From Cichorium intybus (lineage: Eukaryota > Streptophyta > Magnoliopsida > Asterales > Asteraceae), in contig CM042012.1 in assembly GCA_023525715.1 (NCBI GenBank), positions 55,548,705 to 55,612,704 of the forward strand: 64,000 bases of DNA. The letters are read 5' to 3'. The notes under the pieces are model-generated. The model did not search any database and had not been told where the DNA came from. It saw only the letters and a program-made list of their open reading frames with translations. Below, in pieces: positions 13,694 through 25,235 of the stretch. Each line of letters begins with the position of its first letter. Within the stretch, counting starts at the first letter, position 1. The translations under genes and the position numbers were made by a program.

Positions 13694-13725
13694 TGATGGA
13701 GCGCGTGTGGTTCACCGGCACATCA
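13694..13725 (+). other. leader hairpin 2 with conserved 22-nt loop
   Basis: The stem TGATG/CATCA encloses a 22-nt loop (13699-13720) that differs from the loop at 12696 at two positions. The stem sequence is different from the other hairpins, so the loop rather than the stem is what is kept. Confidence 0.6.
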
Positions 13726-14823
13726 TGACACCTCGAAATTGTCTTAGGGTATAGTCGTGTAGACTAAAAACTCGAGAACCATGGGCAGTCACGGTACACA
13801 TCACCAGAATGGAGTTGTGAGAGAGAATGACAAAATGACAAATTGAGATATCATCGGAAGAGTATCCGATAGGATCATCTGCAATAAAGTGTATAAGTGT
13901 TAGACACTTGGATACATAGAAAGAGTGAAAAGGTCATAGTCATAGATATAAAAGGCTTGAATTGAAAGTTTAAAAGAGAATAAGAAACCGATAATAGTTA
14001 TGATAAATCCGACTTGGTGATTACCTCGTGGAGACTTGGTAATTAGCAGGAGTAGCTGCCAGTCAGATTTTATGTTTCACTTTTGCATGTTCACTTCCTG
14101 AATAATTGGATTATTCAAATATCCACAGTCACTCATACTTTTAGGGAGTAAGTATGAAGGAAGACTGTCATGAATTGGTTTGTAGATTATCTAAGGAGTT
14201 AGACATAGTAATAAGATTGCTGCAACGTTCATGAGTACTTGGAAATGGAGATTTGAGTATTGGATAAACCCGCGCTCAATGGATTGCTTCATGGATTATA
14301 TCACGAGCAATGTTGAGACGATAATATCTTATGGTCTTAAAGTTGAGAGATATGAGTTATAATTTGCAAGGCGATTGTTCATTGATAGTACGAAAACGCA
14401 TCGGTAACTCGGTGTTATAAAACGTGCTGTTGTGAGTGATTTGTCGGGTAAAAGATATAACATATTAGTCGAAGCTTATTCGTCCCTTGACCCAGACGGG
14501 AAACAGATATCTGTTGGCCACTCGATGATTTTGAAGTTGACTGAAGCGCTGGCCAGCCAGGACTGAATTGATTCGTTCAATTAGAAGTCTAAAAGTCATA
14601 AGCAAAATCGGAAATCGGGAAACAGTGTGTCAGACAGAGATTGATCTCAATCCATGTCTCATGTCTGAAAATATCTTGTTGGACGGAGGATCATCTGATC
14701 ACTTATCTATGGACAGAACTGACTAGGTCAGAGTTCGGAAGCAGTTTCTAGGAAGCTACAGTTTGCTGATTAATTAGAGGTTAAATTGGTAATTATAGTC
14801 ATAGACTTATCCAAGTGGGAGAC

Positions 14824-15560
14824 TGTTGGATTAGGTGTCTAAGCCATGACTAATAATTTGTATTTACCTATTTAATAGAAGCAAAGTCCATTTGGGTTGC
14901 CCTCATAGCTGGAGGTTTGGTAGAAAGTTCGGTAGAGAGAAAGGTTGGTTTATTATGGGATTAATAAATCAATAGAAATAAAAGATATGGTTTGTTAATA
15001 TATTAAAGTGATAATATGTTAATTAGAAACTATATTAATTGATTAATAATTAATCAGAAATTAATTGGATTAATTTCTGTGGCATTAATTAGATTAATCA
15101 AGAGGACAGGGGTTAAAGTCGTACAAATTCAATAGTTGAATTGCGGCGCGCGGCGCGCAAATATAAAAGCCGCGACGCGCGTACAAATAATCCGGAAAAT
15201 GGCTTAGAGATAGGATTTATCTCTGTTTGAAAGTCAAACGAGGTTTATCTCTAAGGGTCATTTGGTTCCCTATAAATAGGGACCCCTAGACCTCATTATT
15301 TGGTGCTCATTCTATTATTCTTTCTGGAATTTTCGTGACCTTCCTCTGGCTCGCTGGGTGTGATCTCATTTGAGGCAGGACACTTGTGCTGCTTAGCTTC
15401 AAGATTAAAACTAAAGGTTAGTTTTTCTGATTTATTCTTTTAGTTAATTTTTGTTTGGCCTTTAGGAATTAGTTACATGTTCAAAGTAAGAAAACATAGA
15501 TCTTTTCTAGGTTGCATGTGAACTTAGGTTATTTAGTTCATGATTGCGGAAAACCTTTCA
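14824..15560 (+). repeat. 3' LTR of the plus-strand copia remnant
   Basis: It starts TGTTGGATTAGGTGTC right after the polypurine tract and is related along its length to the copia LTRs at 17041 and 24091. A TATA box (CCTATAAATAGG) lies at about 15271-15282. The end at ACCTTTCA (15560) is my estimate; it gives 737 bp. The U3 part has a CpG-dense palindromic stretch at 15143-15184. Confidence 0.65.
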
Positions 15561-17040
15561 GATATAACCCTATATGTGACTGGAAACGACTTAAGAGTCG
15601 TCTTAATGAGGTATGGATCAATCTTAAATGGACTAGACCTAAGTTTAGTTCACAGATAGCGGCACTAAGATCATAGATAGCGAGGCTATGGTTGAAAATT
15701 CACAGATAGCAGAGCTAAGCTCATATATATAGCGACGTTACGCTTGAATGAGCATAGATAGCGACGCAGCAAATGAAGATCGCGATGCTATGATGTGATT
15801 ATCCATTTAGACACGACGTGTTGCATGAACATGTTAAATGATTTGTCGAGACATGCAGATGGGTAGCCTTGAGTCTATGGTACTCGAATTGTGGTACTCA
15901 GAAACGATATTTATTGTTGACAGTCTCTAAGACAAGAGGAGAAGCAGACTGATTCGACTGAACTGTGGACAACTATTTCATCAAAAAGGTGAGTACATGC
16001 TACCACACAATATTGAAATACATGACATTCTTGATGTAGCTTGTGATATATACTGTATATTGAAATGCATGTAGTATGGTAAAAGTAAAATGTTATACGA
16101 TGAATTGTATGCTGAAAAATAATAATGTCTCAGTGCAGAACCTAGATCTGCTAGGTCAATAGTCGACAGAAAGCTTTGCCGCTTACCCGTTGTACGACTC
16201 ATTTTTGCAGGGGCCTGATACGAACCCATCCCATACTAGGCCCGTATCATGCCATAAGCTAAGTGTAGAACTCACTCCCAAAAGCTAGCTTGAAGGAGTA
16301 GGGGACACTTAGACTTATAAGCCACTAATAGAATTTGTTTTCTACCAATGTGGGATCGTAACAATACCCCACGCTTTGAAGAGCCAACGTCCTCGTTGGT
16401 CACGGCTATGTTGGTCACGGTTGGCACCCCTTTTCGTCCAAGCCACCACTCCATAGGCCACCACCCCGAGCCATTGTTGGTCACGGCTATGTTGGTCACG
16501 GTTGGCACCCCCTTTCGGGTCCAAGCCACCACTCCGCAGGCCACCACTCCAAGGGTTGGAACCTCGAAAGATGGGGACGGCTCTGATACCAATTGATACG
16601 AACCCATCCCATACTAGGTCCGTATCATGCCATAAGCTAAGTGTAGAACTCACTCCCAAAAGCTAGCTTGAAGGAGGAGGGGACACTTAGACTTATAAGC
16701 CACTAATAGAATTTGTTTTCTACCAATGTGGGATCGTAACGGGGCCTTTAGGGAAGATAAGGAAGGGCACCGACATGACGGCGGCCACACGCATTCCACT
16801 CGGATGGTTTAAGAACGAACAAACTCTAAAATAAATATTTTGGATTTGACTTCTGCTACTTACATTGTTCTTTGATAACTTTAATTAATTAAATTGACGT
16901 TTTATGACTTTGGTTTTATAAAATAATGATTATTAAAAAAAAAAGAACGTTACATGTATAAACGATATGGTACTATCTCTCGATCCAGTGCCCAAGTCGA
17001 GTATCATAGCGTCGCTACAGGTGTTGTAGGGACTTGCTAG
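15561..17040 (+). repeat. LTR-like debris with GATAGCGACG-type repeats, split by a TRIM
   Basis: Short repeats of the form CATAGATAGCGACG/GCTATG fill 15650-15790. A GTGAGTACATGC motif at 15989 matches the same motif in the gypsy LTRs (3894, 46231), which suggests the downstream half of a related LTR. The TRIM at 16216-16741 interrupts it. After the TRIM the sequence continues as GGGCCTTTAGGGAAG. No gene is seen. LTR boundaries cannot be fixed. Confidence 0.4.
16211..16746 (-). mobile_element. complete TRIM (terminal-repeat retrotransposon in miniature)
   Basis: Two 148-bp direct repeats, 16216-16363 and 16594-16741, flank only 230 bp. On the minus strand each starts TGTTACGATCCC and ends CGTATCA. 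The base after GTAAC differs in the right copy. Next to the right repeat lies a primer-binding site (TGGTATCAGAGC on the minus strand, 16580-16591). The 5-bp target duplication GGGCC stands at 16211-16215 and 16742-16746. The internal part is a duplicated GTTGGTCACGG-type segment and codes for nothing recognisable. ORFs of 82-111 codons here are by-products of the repeats. Confidence 0.88.
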
Positions 17041-17777
17041 TGATAGGTTTTATGCAAATCAATAAACTTAAACCCTAAGTTCATATGCAACCTAATTTGG
17101 ATCTATGTTTTCACTATTTGAACATGTAATATAAATCCTAAGGCCAATCGAAATTTTCTAAAAGAAATACAAAAGAATAACTAACCTTTAGTTGATTTCT
17201 AGAAAGCTCAGCACCACAAATGTCGTGCCTCAAATGGAATCACACCCAAAGCAGGAAGTTGAACAAACAGAAATTCCACAGAGAGCAGAGAGAATGGCGC
17301 AGAAAACAGTTGGCCAGGAGCCCCTATTTATAGGCTACTAGTGATTACTAGATAAGCCTTAGAGATAAACCTTATTTGACTTCATACTGAGATAAACCCT
17401 ATCTCTAAGCTCTTTTCCGGCTGATTGATACGCGCACCGCGGCCATATACACGCGTGCCGCACGTGTCCAATTCAACTATTGAATAGTCACAACTTTAGC
17501 CACTGTACTCTTGATTAATCTAATTAATGCCCAAAATTAATCCAATTAATTTCTGATTAATTATTAATCAAATAATACTATTTCTAATTAATATATTATC
17601 TTCATAATATATCAACAAATTATTTGTATTGATTTATTAATCACATAATAAATCAATCTCTCTCTCTTTATGTCATTCTGTCAAACTACCTACTATGAGA
17701 GCAACCCAAATGTAATTTGCTACTATTAATTAGATAAATACAAATTATTAGACATGACTTAGACACCTAATCCAATA
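17041..17777 (-). repeat. 3' LTR of the copia element
   Basis: On the minus strand it follows the polypurine tract AAGTGGGAGAC (17778-17788). The terminal CA/TG is partly mutated (reads TATTGGATTAGG). A TATAAATAGG box lies near 17326-17335 on the minus strand. The CpG-rich U3 segment is at 17430-17465. Confidence 0.88.
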
Positions 17778-18666
17778 GTCTCCCACTTGGATAATTCTAT
17801 GACTATAATTGTCAATTTACCGTCTAATTAACCAGCAAATTGTAGCTTCCAAAAAACCGCTGCCGAACTCTGACGTAGTCAGTTCTATCCATAGATAAGT
17901 GATCATATGATCCTCCATCCAACAAGATATTTCCGGACTTGAGACATGCATTAATATCAATCTCAGTCCGATACTCTGTTTCCCGATTTTTGATTTGCAT
18001 ATGACATTAAGACTTTAATTGAACACATCAGTTTTAGTCCTGGTTGGCCAACACTTTCAGTCAACTTCAAAATCATCGAGAGGCCTACAGATATTTGTTT
18101 CCCATTAGGGTCAAGGAACGAATAAGCTTTGACTCATGTGCTCATATCTTTTACTAGTCAAATCGTTCACAACAACACGTTTTATAACATCGAGTTACCG
18201 ATGCGTTTTCGTATTATCAATGAACACTTGCCTTGTAAATTATAAGTCATACGTCTCTGCTTCAAGATCATAAGATGTTATCGTCTAAAAAATTGCTCGT
18301 GATATAATCCATGAAGCAATTCTTTGAGCGTGGGTTTATCCAATACTCATATCTTTATTTTCTAAGTACTCATGAATGTTGTAGCAATGTCGTTGCTATG
18401 TCTAACTCCTTAGACAGTCTACAAACCAATTCATGACAGTCTTAATTCACTACTTACTTCCTAAAGTATGAGCGACTGTGGATATTTGAATAATCACATT
18501 ATTCGGGAAGTAAAACATGCAAAATTGAAATACAATGATAAACAATTGACAAATAGCAGTAAACAATACTCATCAATAATTCTCTATTATTAAATCACCA
18601 AAATTCAATTACATTTACATTGTTACAAGTTTCAGAAAACTATCTAATTACAAAACTAATATCATC

Positions 18667-21600
18667 TCACAATCCAATACTCCTAGCATGTTGATTATGC
18701 TTGATCCTACTCAGAGCCTTTGTTAAGGGATCTGCAGGATTTTCTTCAGATGATACCATCTTTACAAGGAGGTGACCTTCTTCTACCCTATGCCTGATGT
18801 AGTGGTCTATGCAGTTATCGCGGTCAAAACCGTAATCGCGGTAACCTATCGATATTTAATTTTGCGGTTCTCGCGGTGGTATAGTGGTGATATAGCGGTT
18901 TTTTAGTAATATGTAGAATTTATATATTAGACTATTACTAGTACAATTAATATTATAAAAGTCATTCAAAAAACATCACATAATGCTTAATTTAAGAAAT
19001 AAGTCACATAATATAACATTCTAATATAGAAAATGTCAAAGTATCAAAAAAAAAAATTTCCTCCACCCGGATAATAGAGGTAAATCGCGGTCATTATCGC
19101 GGTAAATCGCGGTGAATCGCGGTAAATCGCGGCGGTATACCGGCGCTATACCGGTACCGCTATTTTCCACCGCTAAACTGAACCGCGATTATGCTGACCA
19201 CCGCGAACCGCTATACCGGCGCGATTAACTACATAGGTAGTGGTACTTTCTGTCGATATGTCTGGACTTTCCATGATCTCTCGGTTCCTTTGTCAAAGAA
19301 ACCGCTCCTTCGTTATCGCAGAAAAGTTTCATGGGCTCCTGAATTGTCGGGACTACTCCAAGGTAACCGATGAAGTTCTTCAGCCAATGAGCCCTACCAG
19401 GGGTTCCCTGATAACGACTGACCATGCTCAAAGCAAAGGACACGTCAGGACAAGTACATGTCATAGCGTACATGATCGACCCTACCGCCGAAGCGTAAGG
19501 TACCCGACTCATGTCACCTATCTCCTCATCTGTACTCGGGCTTTGAGTCTTACTCAATTTTGCATTGCTCTGGATAGGCAGCTCTCCCTTCTTGGAATTT
19601 TTCATACTAAACCTCTTTAGTACCTTATCCAAGTATGTACTTTGACTAAGTCCTATTAGTCTCTTCTTCCTATCTCTCAATACTCTTATCCCGAGAATAT
19701 AGGCAGCTTCTCCAAGGTCTTTCATGGCGAAACACTTCCCAAGCCAAGACTTAACATCTTGCAAGGTTGGAATGTCGTTTCCCATGAGCGGTATGTCATC
19801 AACATACGGCACCAGAAAAGTGACTATACTCCCACTAGCCTTGATATACACGCAGGACTCATCTTTGCTCCTAGAGAAACCAAACTTTTTGACTTTCTCA
19901 TGGAAGCAAAGATTCCAGCTGCGAGAAGCTTGTTTCAATCCGTAGATTGATTTCTCAAGCTTACACACCTTATTAGGATACTTTGCGTCCACAAACCCTC
20001 TGGCTGATTCATGTAAACATCCTCAACCAACTTCCCGTTAAGGAAAGCGGTTTTGACGTCCATCTGCCAAATTTCATAGTTATGAAATGCAGCTATGGCT
20101 AGCATTATCCTAATGGACTTAATCTTGGCCACTGGTGATAAGGTCTCATCATAGTCAACCCCCGAGGTTTGAGTAAAGCCCATCGCAACCAGTCAAGCCT
20201 TAAAGGTGTGCACCTTTCCATCCATGTCGGTCTTCTTCTTGAATATCCATTTGCACCCAACTGTCTTTCGACCTGGTACATTATCAACCAAATTCCAAAC
20301 TTGGTTGTCATACATGGACTTGATCTCGCTGTCCATTGCCTCTTTCTATTTGGAAAACTCAGGGCCCGCCACTGCTTCCTTGTACCTAGCTGGCTCATCT
20401 AAATTTACCAGTGTCCTATCACTGACAAACGTGTCACCATCCGTAGTTATATGGAAACCATAAAACTCGGGTGGCATGCTAACTCTAATGGAGCGTCTAA
20501 GAGGTAATGAAGTGTCTGTCGGACCAACAGGAACTTCTTCCTCTTGTTGGGTGCTAGTTTCTCCTAAGGTTGTATCATCGAATTATTCCTGAATTTCTTC
20601 AAGGTCAATGGTACTCCCACTGTCCTTTTTGAATATGAGCTCTCTCTCTCTCTCTATCTATCTCTCTCTCTCTCTCTCTCTCTCTCGAAAGACTCCTCGT
20701 CTCGCTACAAAGACGACATCCTCGCTTGGTCTGTAGAACAAGTATCCAAAAGACTATTTCGGGTATCCAATGAATATACACCTCTCACTTCTTTCTGCGA
20801 GTTTGTCGTGAGTCTCTCGTCTTATGAAAGCTTCACAACCCCGGACTTCGATATGTGCTAACGAGGGAACTTTCCCTGTCCACATCTCGTGAGGTGTTTT
20901 GGCAACCTTTTTAGTAGGGACAAGATTGAGGATTTGGGCGGCTGTCTCTAAGGCATACCCCCAGAAGTGGATGGGAAGAGAAGCTCGACTCATCATGGAA
21001 CGAACCATGTCTAACAGGGTTCGGTTACGCCTCTCAGCAACACCGTTTAACTGTGGTGTTATGGGAAGTGTCAACTGTGAAACGATACTAAGATACTCAC
21101 CGCCTTCGGATCTAAGCATCTTTATCTTCCTGCCCAATTGATTCTCAACTTCATTCTTAAACTCTTTGAACTTTTCAAAGGTTTCTGACTTATGCTTGAT
21201 CAGGTATCCATATCTACTATAATCATCAGTAAAAGTCATGTAGAACCGAGTGGCATCCCTTGTGGTTGATCTGAAGGGTCCACACACATCTGTGTGTATG
21301 ATATCCAACAGACCTTCACCTCTTACACAAGACCCTGTGAAAGGTGACTTTGTCATTTTTCCCAACATACAAGATTCGCATACATCATCCGACTTGAGAT
21401 CGAATGATTCCACCACTCCATCCTTTTGGAGTTGGGCGATGCGTTTCTTGTTGATGTGCTCAAGACAACAGTGCCACAAGCATGCCTTTTCTACACCATT
21501 AGAAGAATCAATTTGTAACACACTATTACCTAAATTGTCTACACAAGTCATGGTTTCATACACACCATCACAGGGTAAAGCTTCAAAAATAAAGACACCA

Positions 21601-21974
21601 TTCTTATAAACAGAAATTGAACCATTCAGATTATTAAAAGAATACTGAAAACCTTGTTTGAACAATGCATGAAATGAAATAATGTTTCTTGCCATATCTG
21701 GCGAATAGCAACAATTTAATAATTCTAAACTAACATCACTACTAAGCACTAAGCTATAAACTCCGATCTTGGTTACTGGTGACGATCGCCTATTGCCCAT
21801 AATCAAGTTTATTCTCCCGTGCTCCACCTCCCTACTTTCCTTTAGGCCCTACAAATCAGAACAAATGTGAAAACAACATCCTGTATCAAGGACCCAAGAA
21901 CAAGAAGATGATGAGTTTTTAGAGATAGTGTATATACCTGTTGACGATGGCTTCACTTTGCCATCCTTGATGTC
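18667..21974 (-). pseudogene. copia pol: protease, integrase, reverse transcriptase, broken RNase H
   Basis: The frame is broken, but every domain is readable from right to left. The protease has VLDTG (DTG codons at 21879-21887). The integrase (21827-20754) has an H...H...CESC zinc site, HTDVCGPF, TFTDDYSRYG and NGVAERRNRT, so the D,D,E residues can be placed. The reverse transcriptase (20183-19400) has WQMDVKTAFLNG and the catalytic YVDD. Frameshifts fall near 19985 and in the 20183-20754 linker, which also holds a (CT)n run at 20641-20686. After TPGRAHW the frame jumps to LKNFIGYLGVV near 19388, so most of RNase H, including its early acidic residues, is deleted. The last part (HYIRHRVEEGHLL to the stop at 18667) lies beyond the inserted MITE. 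It cannot make an active enzyme. Confidence 0.9.
18799..19244. mobile_element. hAT-type MITE, complete, 430 bp with 8-bp target duplication
   Basis: The element spans 18807-19236 and sits inside the copia pol. Its ends are inverted (CTATGCAGTTATCGCGG against CTATGTAGTTAATCGCG). It is flanked by a perfect 8-bp duplication, GTAGTGGT, at 18799-18806 and 19237-19244. Removing element plus one duplication rejoins the copia frame at the KYHY-IRHRVEE position, which confirms the borders. Eight-base duplications are the hallmark of hAT elements. It has no ORF of its own; the inside carries CGCGGTAAAT tandem motifs. A second copy ends at 182. Confidence 0.92.
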
Positions 21975-22853
21975 CTACAAGTACTTGGGGCAGCTTCTTT
22001 TCCAATGGCCCTTCTCTTTGCAATAAAAGCAGTCGGCATCTTTTGGGTTCGATACATGAGGAATGCCAGAAGGTCTGGATCTCGAGCCATTACTTGATGA
22101 CCCGGCTTGAACTTTGTCCTTCCAATTCTGCTTGGGAGGACCCTTTCTTTTTCTTTCCTTTGCTTTGCCCAATTGCCAAGACAGGAATGTTCACTGAAGG
22201 TACACCTTTACCCTTCAGCCCGTCTTCTGCAGTCTGTAGTATGTTATGCAGCTCAGCCAATAAGGTCTGAGTGTTGTTCAAATGATACACCAAAACAAAC
22301 TGGTCATAACAACTCAGCAAGGAGTTAAGGACCATATCAATGGCCAGCTCCTCATCGATCAGCATATTCAGCTTCTGCAGCCTCTCCACATAACCTTGCA
22401 TTCTTTGCACATGAGTGCAGGCAGACTCTCCGTCCTTAAGGCTACAAGTCATGAGGGCTCGGACTACTTCATATTTTTCCACACGAGCTCGCTTGCAGAA
22501 CTTTTCTGCAAGGTCCTTATGCATCTCATATGGCCAGTAGTCTTCGTAGAATCTTTGCAATTCAAGAGTCATTGTAGCAACCATGATGCAGGCCACTTTA
22601 GTCGTGTCATCATAGTGTTTCTTGTACGAGGTATATTCCTCGGGAGTAGCTGTGTCGGGGTCAACTTCAATAAGCTCTTTGTAAAGAACATACTCTGTGT
22701 TCTCAAACCTTAAAGCCATTTTTATGTTCATCATCAGTCATTGTAGTTCGTGCCATCCAATGTCACTTTGGAGCACAATGAGAGGATTGAAGTGACGTTA
22801 CTATTGTTGGAGTGGGGTGCGGGTTGGGGAGCAGAAGCATCAGCGGAAGACAT
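21975..22853 (-). pseudogene. copia gag (nucleocapsid-type) with frameshifts
   Basis: The likely start ATG (22851-22853) gives MSSADASAPQPAPHSNN and then hits stops near 22735, where one base appears missing. The long open stretch continues from MMNIKMALRF and contains the usual copia gag core (PYEMHKDLAEKF, RMQGYVERLQKLN, DMVLNSLLSCYDQF). A second frame change lies near 22130. The C-terminal piece carries a complete CCHC zinc knuckle, CFYCKEKGHWKRSC. A stop follows at 21975. Gag would package element RNA in the cytoplasm; here it is broken. Confidence 0.88.
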
Positions 22854-24090
22854 CTATAAAAGAAGGTAGTTTTAATTAGATATATATTCCTTAATATTAA
22901 CCCAATAATAATAATTAAGGCTAGGACTCAACTATATAATTCACAACTTAGAAGAGGGATGCCGTAATCTAATTGTAAATTTTATAACGGTAGGCGAATG
23001 ACAATTCATCAATTCCACCGTGGAAGATAATCATATTAAGTGAAATTCCTAGATCTTTGAGATTTATTGAACTGTTCAATAGCATGTTTAATCTCAGACT
23101 ATGCTCTACTGTTTGTGACTGGGATGCTGAGGATCACAAACTAGATGTGAATAACCATGCAAATTAGCTTGGTAACCTCAATGTCAATTATCATCTCAAA
23201 TTGATGTGCCGGTAAACCACACACGCTCCATCAACAATGATAAATTTGAGATACCCATTGCCACTCTTTATGAGCCCCTATTAGTGTGCCGGTAAACCAC
23301 ACACGCTCCACTAATGTCTCATAAAGTGCAATGTGCAATTTCATGGACTAGCATATCTTTCACATTTTTCCTAAAGTAACTAGATTTGGGATTTTATAAA
23401 ATGGTTCTAGTACTTTGATTAATAACATTATACTTTTTATGAGATTAAGCGGTCATATCAAACCCGTTCGGCTAACGACCCTCCCCTGATCAATAGAGCG
23501 GTGGGTGAGAGTGGACACCCATTAAACCGCCATTTTATAGGCAGTTTCCTTATACCCTCCTTATAGACCAGTTTCGTGAATGAGGCTTACTAGCGGTTTG
23601 ACTAACCAATTCTTATATATATTAACTTTAATAATAATACATATAAGATGTATTTTAAACTTTTAAAATATTATTGGTTAAACTATTTAATTTTCGAAAA
23701 CTAACAATTAATTTAAAATTAAATTTAAACCTTAATTGATTTAATATTAATCTTTTAATTAAACAATTAATTAAATAATTAAATCAGATAGGCATCACAA
23801 ATTAATCAAATTAATTTAACCTATCCTTAACCCACTAGATTTCGAAAATAGCACAGAAGGGTTTAAGGTTATCCATTTATTAATTAATCACAATTACCAA
23901 AAATAGAAAACCTTCTAAAACCCTAAAGGTCAAAATCGCAAAAATAGAGGGGAGGGGCTAGGGTTTCGAATACCTTAACCCTAGAAATCGAATTGGCCTC
24001 TTTTAGGGTTTAGATTCTATAAACCCTAAATTTAAGGAAAAACAATTACAGCAATTCAAAACAGAAAACAACCAAAAGCTCTGATACCAC
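22854..24090 (-). other. copia leader with primer-binding site and paired hairpins
   Basis: The region between 5' LTR and gag starts with a primer-binding site for tRNA-Met (minus strand TGGTATCAGAGC, 24078-24089). It carries no ORF of note. Its middle holds two hairpins that show the same loop (see 23193-23326). The stretch 23600-23900 is very AT-rich. Confidence 0.75.
23193..23326 (-). other. two leader hairpins with identical 22-nt loops
   Basis: Hairpin 1 has outer stem ATCTCAAATT/AATTTGAGAT (23193-23202 with 23243-23252) and inner stem TTGATG/CATCAA. Hairpin 2 has outer stem CTTTATGAG/CTCATAAAG (23266-23274 with 23318-23326) and inner stem ATTAGTG/CACTAAT. Stems differ completely, while the loops at 23207-23228 and 23287-23308 are identical. 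That pattern suggests a protein- or RNA-binding loop such as a packaging signal; the role is inferred. Confidence 0.7.
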
Positions 24091-24843
24091 TGATATGATT
24101 TATGCAAATCAATAAACTCAAACCCTAAGTTCACATGCAACCTAATTTGGATCTATGTTTTCACTATTTTAACATGTAATATAAATCCTAAGGCCAATCG
24201 AAATTTTCTAAAAGAAATACAAAAGAATAACTAACCTTTAGTTGATTTCTGGAAAGCTCAACACCACAAATGTCGTGTCTCAAATGGAATCACACCCAAA
24301 GCAGGAAGTTGAACAAACAGAAATTCCACAGAGAGCAGAGAGAATGGCGCAGAAAACAGGTGGCCAGGAGCCCCTATTTATAGGCTACAAGTGATTACCA
24401 GATAAGCCTTAGAGATAAACCTCATTTGACTTCAAACTGAGATAAACCCTATCTCTAAGCTCTTTTTCGGCTGATTGATACGAGCGTCGCGGCTATATAC
24501 GTGTGCGCCGCGTGTGTCCAATTCAACTATTGAATAGTCATAACTTTAGCCACTGTACTCTTGATTAATCTAATTAATGCTCAAAATTAATCCAATTAAT
24601 TTATGATTAATTATTAATCAAATAATACTATTTCTAATTAATATATTATCTTCATAATATATCAACAAATTATTTGTATTGATTTATTAATCACATAATA
24701 AATCAATCTCTCTCTCTCTCTCTCTCTCTTTATGTCATTCTGTCAAACTACCTACTATGAGGGCAACCCAAATAGACTTTGCTACTATGAATTAATTAGA
24801 TAAATACAAATTATTAGTCATGACTTAGACACTTAATCCAACA
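24091..24843 (-). repeat. 5' LTR of the copia element
   Basis: On the minus strand it starts TGTTGGATTAAGTGTC and ends AATCATATCA, one base before the primer-binding site. Length is 753 bp. It carries a (CT)n run at 24707-24730 that is shorter in the other LTR. TATAAATAGG on the minus strand (about 24374-24383) is the likely promoter. Confidence 0.9.
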
Positions 24844-25235
24844 GGTAGCTCCAGAACCTTTTCCACGAGCTTTATTCTTCTCCTTCCACAACCACACTTG
24901 TCTATTGTGGCAATGTAAGTGTGGTAACACTCCCCTACTCTCTATTTCTAGACTTAAGGTCCAATTTCAATGTTCGAAATCCTTTTCTCGTTCAAACCGT
25001 TGGGGGAGGGGGGTTATAGCGTGAGAAGATATAGTTTTTATGGGAAATAACTTGAATTACCTTTTAGACTTCTTTCTATTTACATAGAGTTACAAACGAT
25101 CATTACTACTACATCATACATTAGGAAGAAATGAGCGATAATTAAATGATCGACATGTATAAAACAGTGGATTTTTTTTTTCTTTGAACAAAGCGTGAAT
25201 GATCTTTGAATGTCAAAAATTCAATATCTAAATAA
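24844..25235. other. flank between copia element and SINE; no gene seen
   Basis: About 390 bp of ordinary composition with a poly-T run at 25171. No ORF, RNA gene or repeat structure that I can support. Confidence 0.4.

Larger units (their letters stand above)
11596..14823 (+). mobile_element. copia-like remnant: leader and 3' untranslated part, gag-pol lost
   Basis: From about 14080 to 14823 the sequence matches, in opposite orientation, the 3' non-coding region of the copia element at 17778-18540. It ends in the polypurine tract AAGTGGGAGAC just before an LTR. Two leader-type hairpins (12681 and 13694) match those between the 5' LTR and gag of the same minus-strand element. No reverse transcriptase or integrase motif is left. 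Internal diverged duplications occur at 12818-12942 and 13019-13350. 11596-12660 has no match I can name. The 5' LTR is missing, cut by the gypsy block. Confidence 0.6.
17041..24843 (-). mobile_element. full-length, inactive Ty1/copia retrotransposon
   Basis: The element is 7.8 kb, with LTRs at both ends, a primer-binding site next to the right (5') LTR and a polypurine tract next to the left (3') LTR. Between them come leader, gag, protease, integrase and reverse transcriptase in copia order. The flanking pentamers GCTAG (17036-17040) and GGTAG (24844-24848) match at four of five bases. Coding capacity is destroyed by frameshifts, stops, loss of most of RNase H and an inserted MITE (18807-19236). 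The two LTRs differ by many substitutions and small indels, so it is clearly older than the elements at 41-59 kb. Confidence 0.92.

Noticed and set aside
16272..16659. Overlapping ORFs of 82-111 codons
   Set aside because: Products of the duplicated TRIM core and its LTRs; open on both strands.
20641..20686. Regulatory (CT)n element
   Set aside because: It lies within the dead pol linker and is a simple microsatellite expansion.
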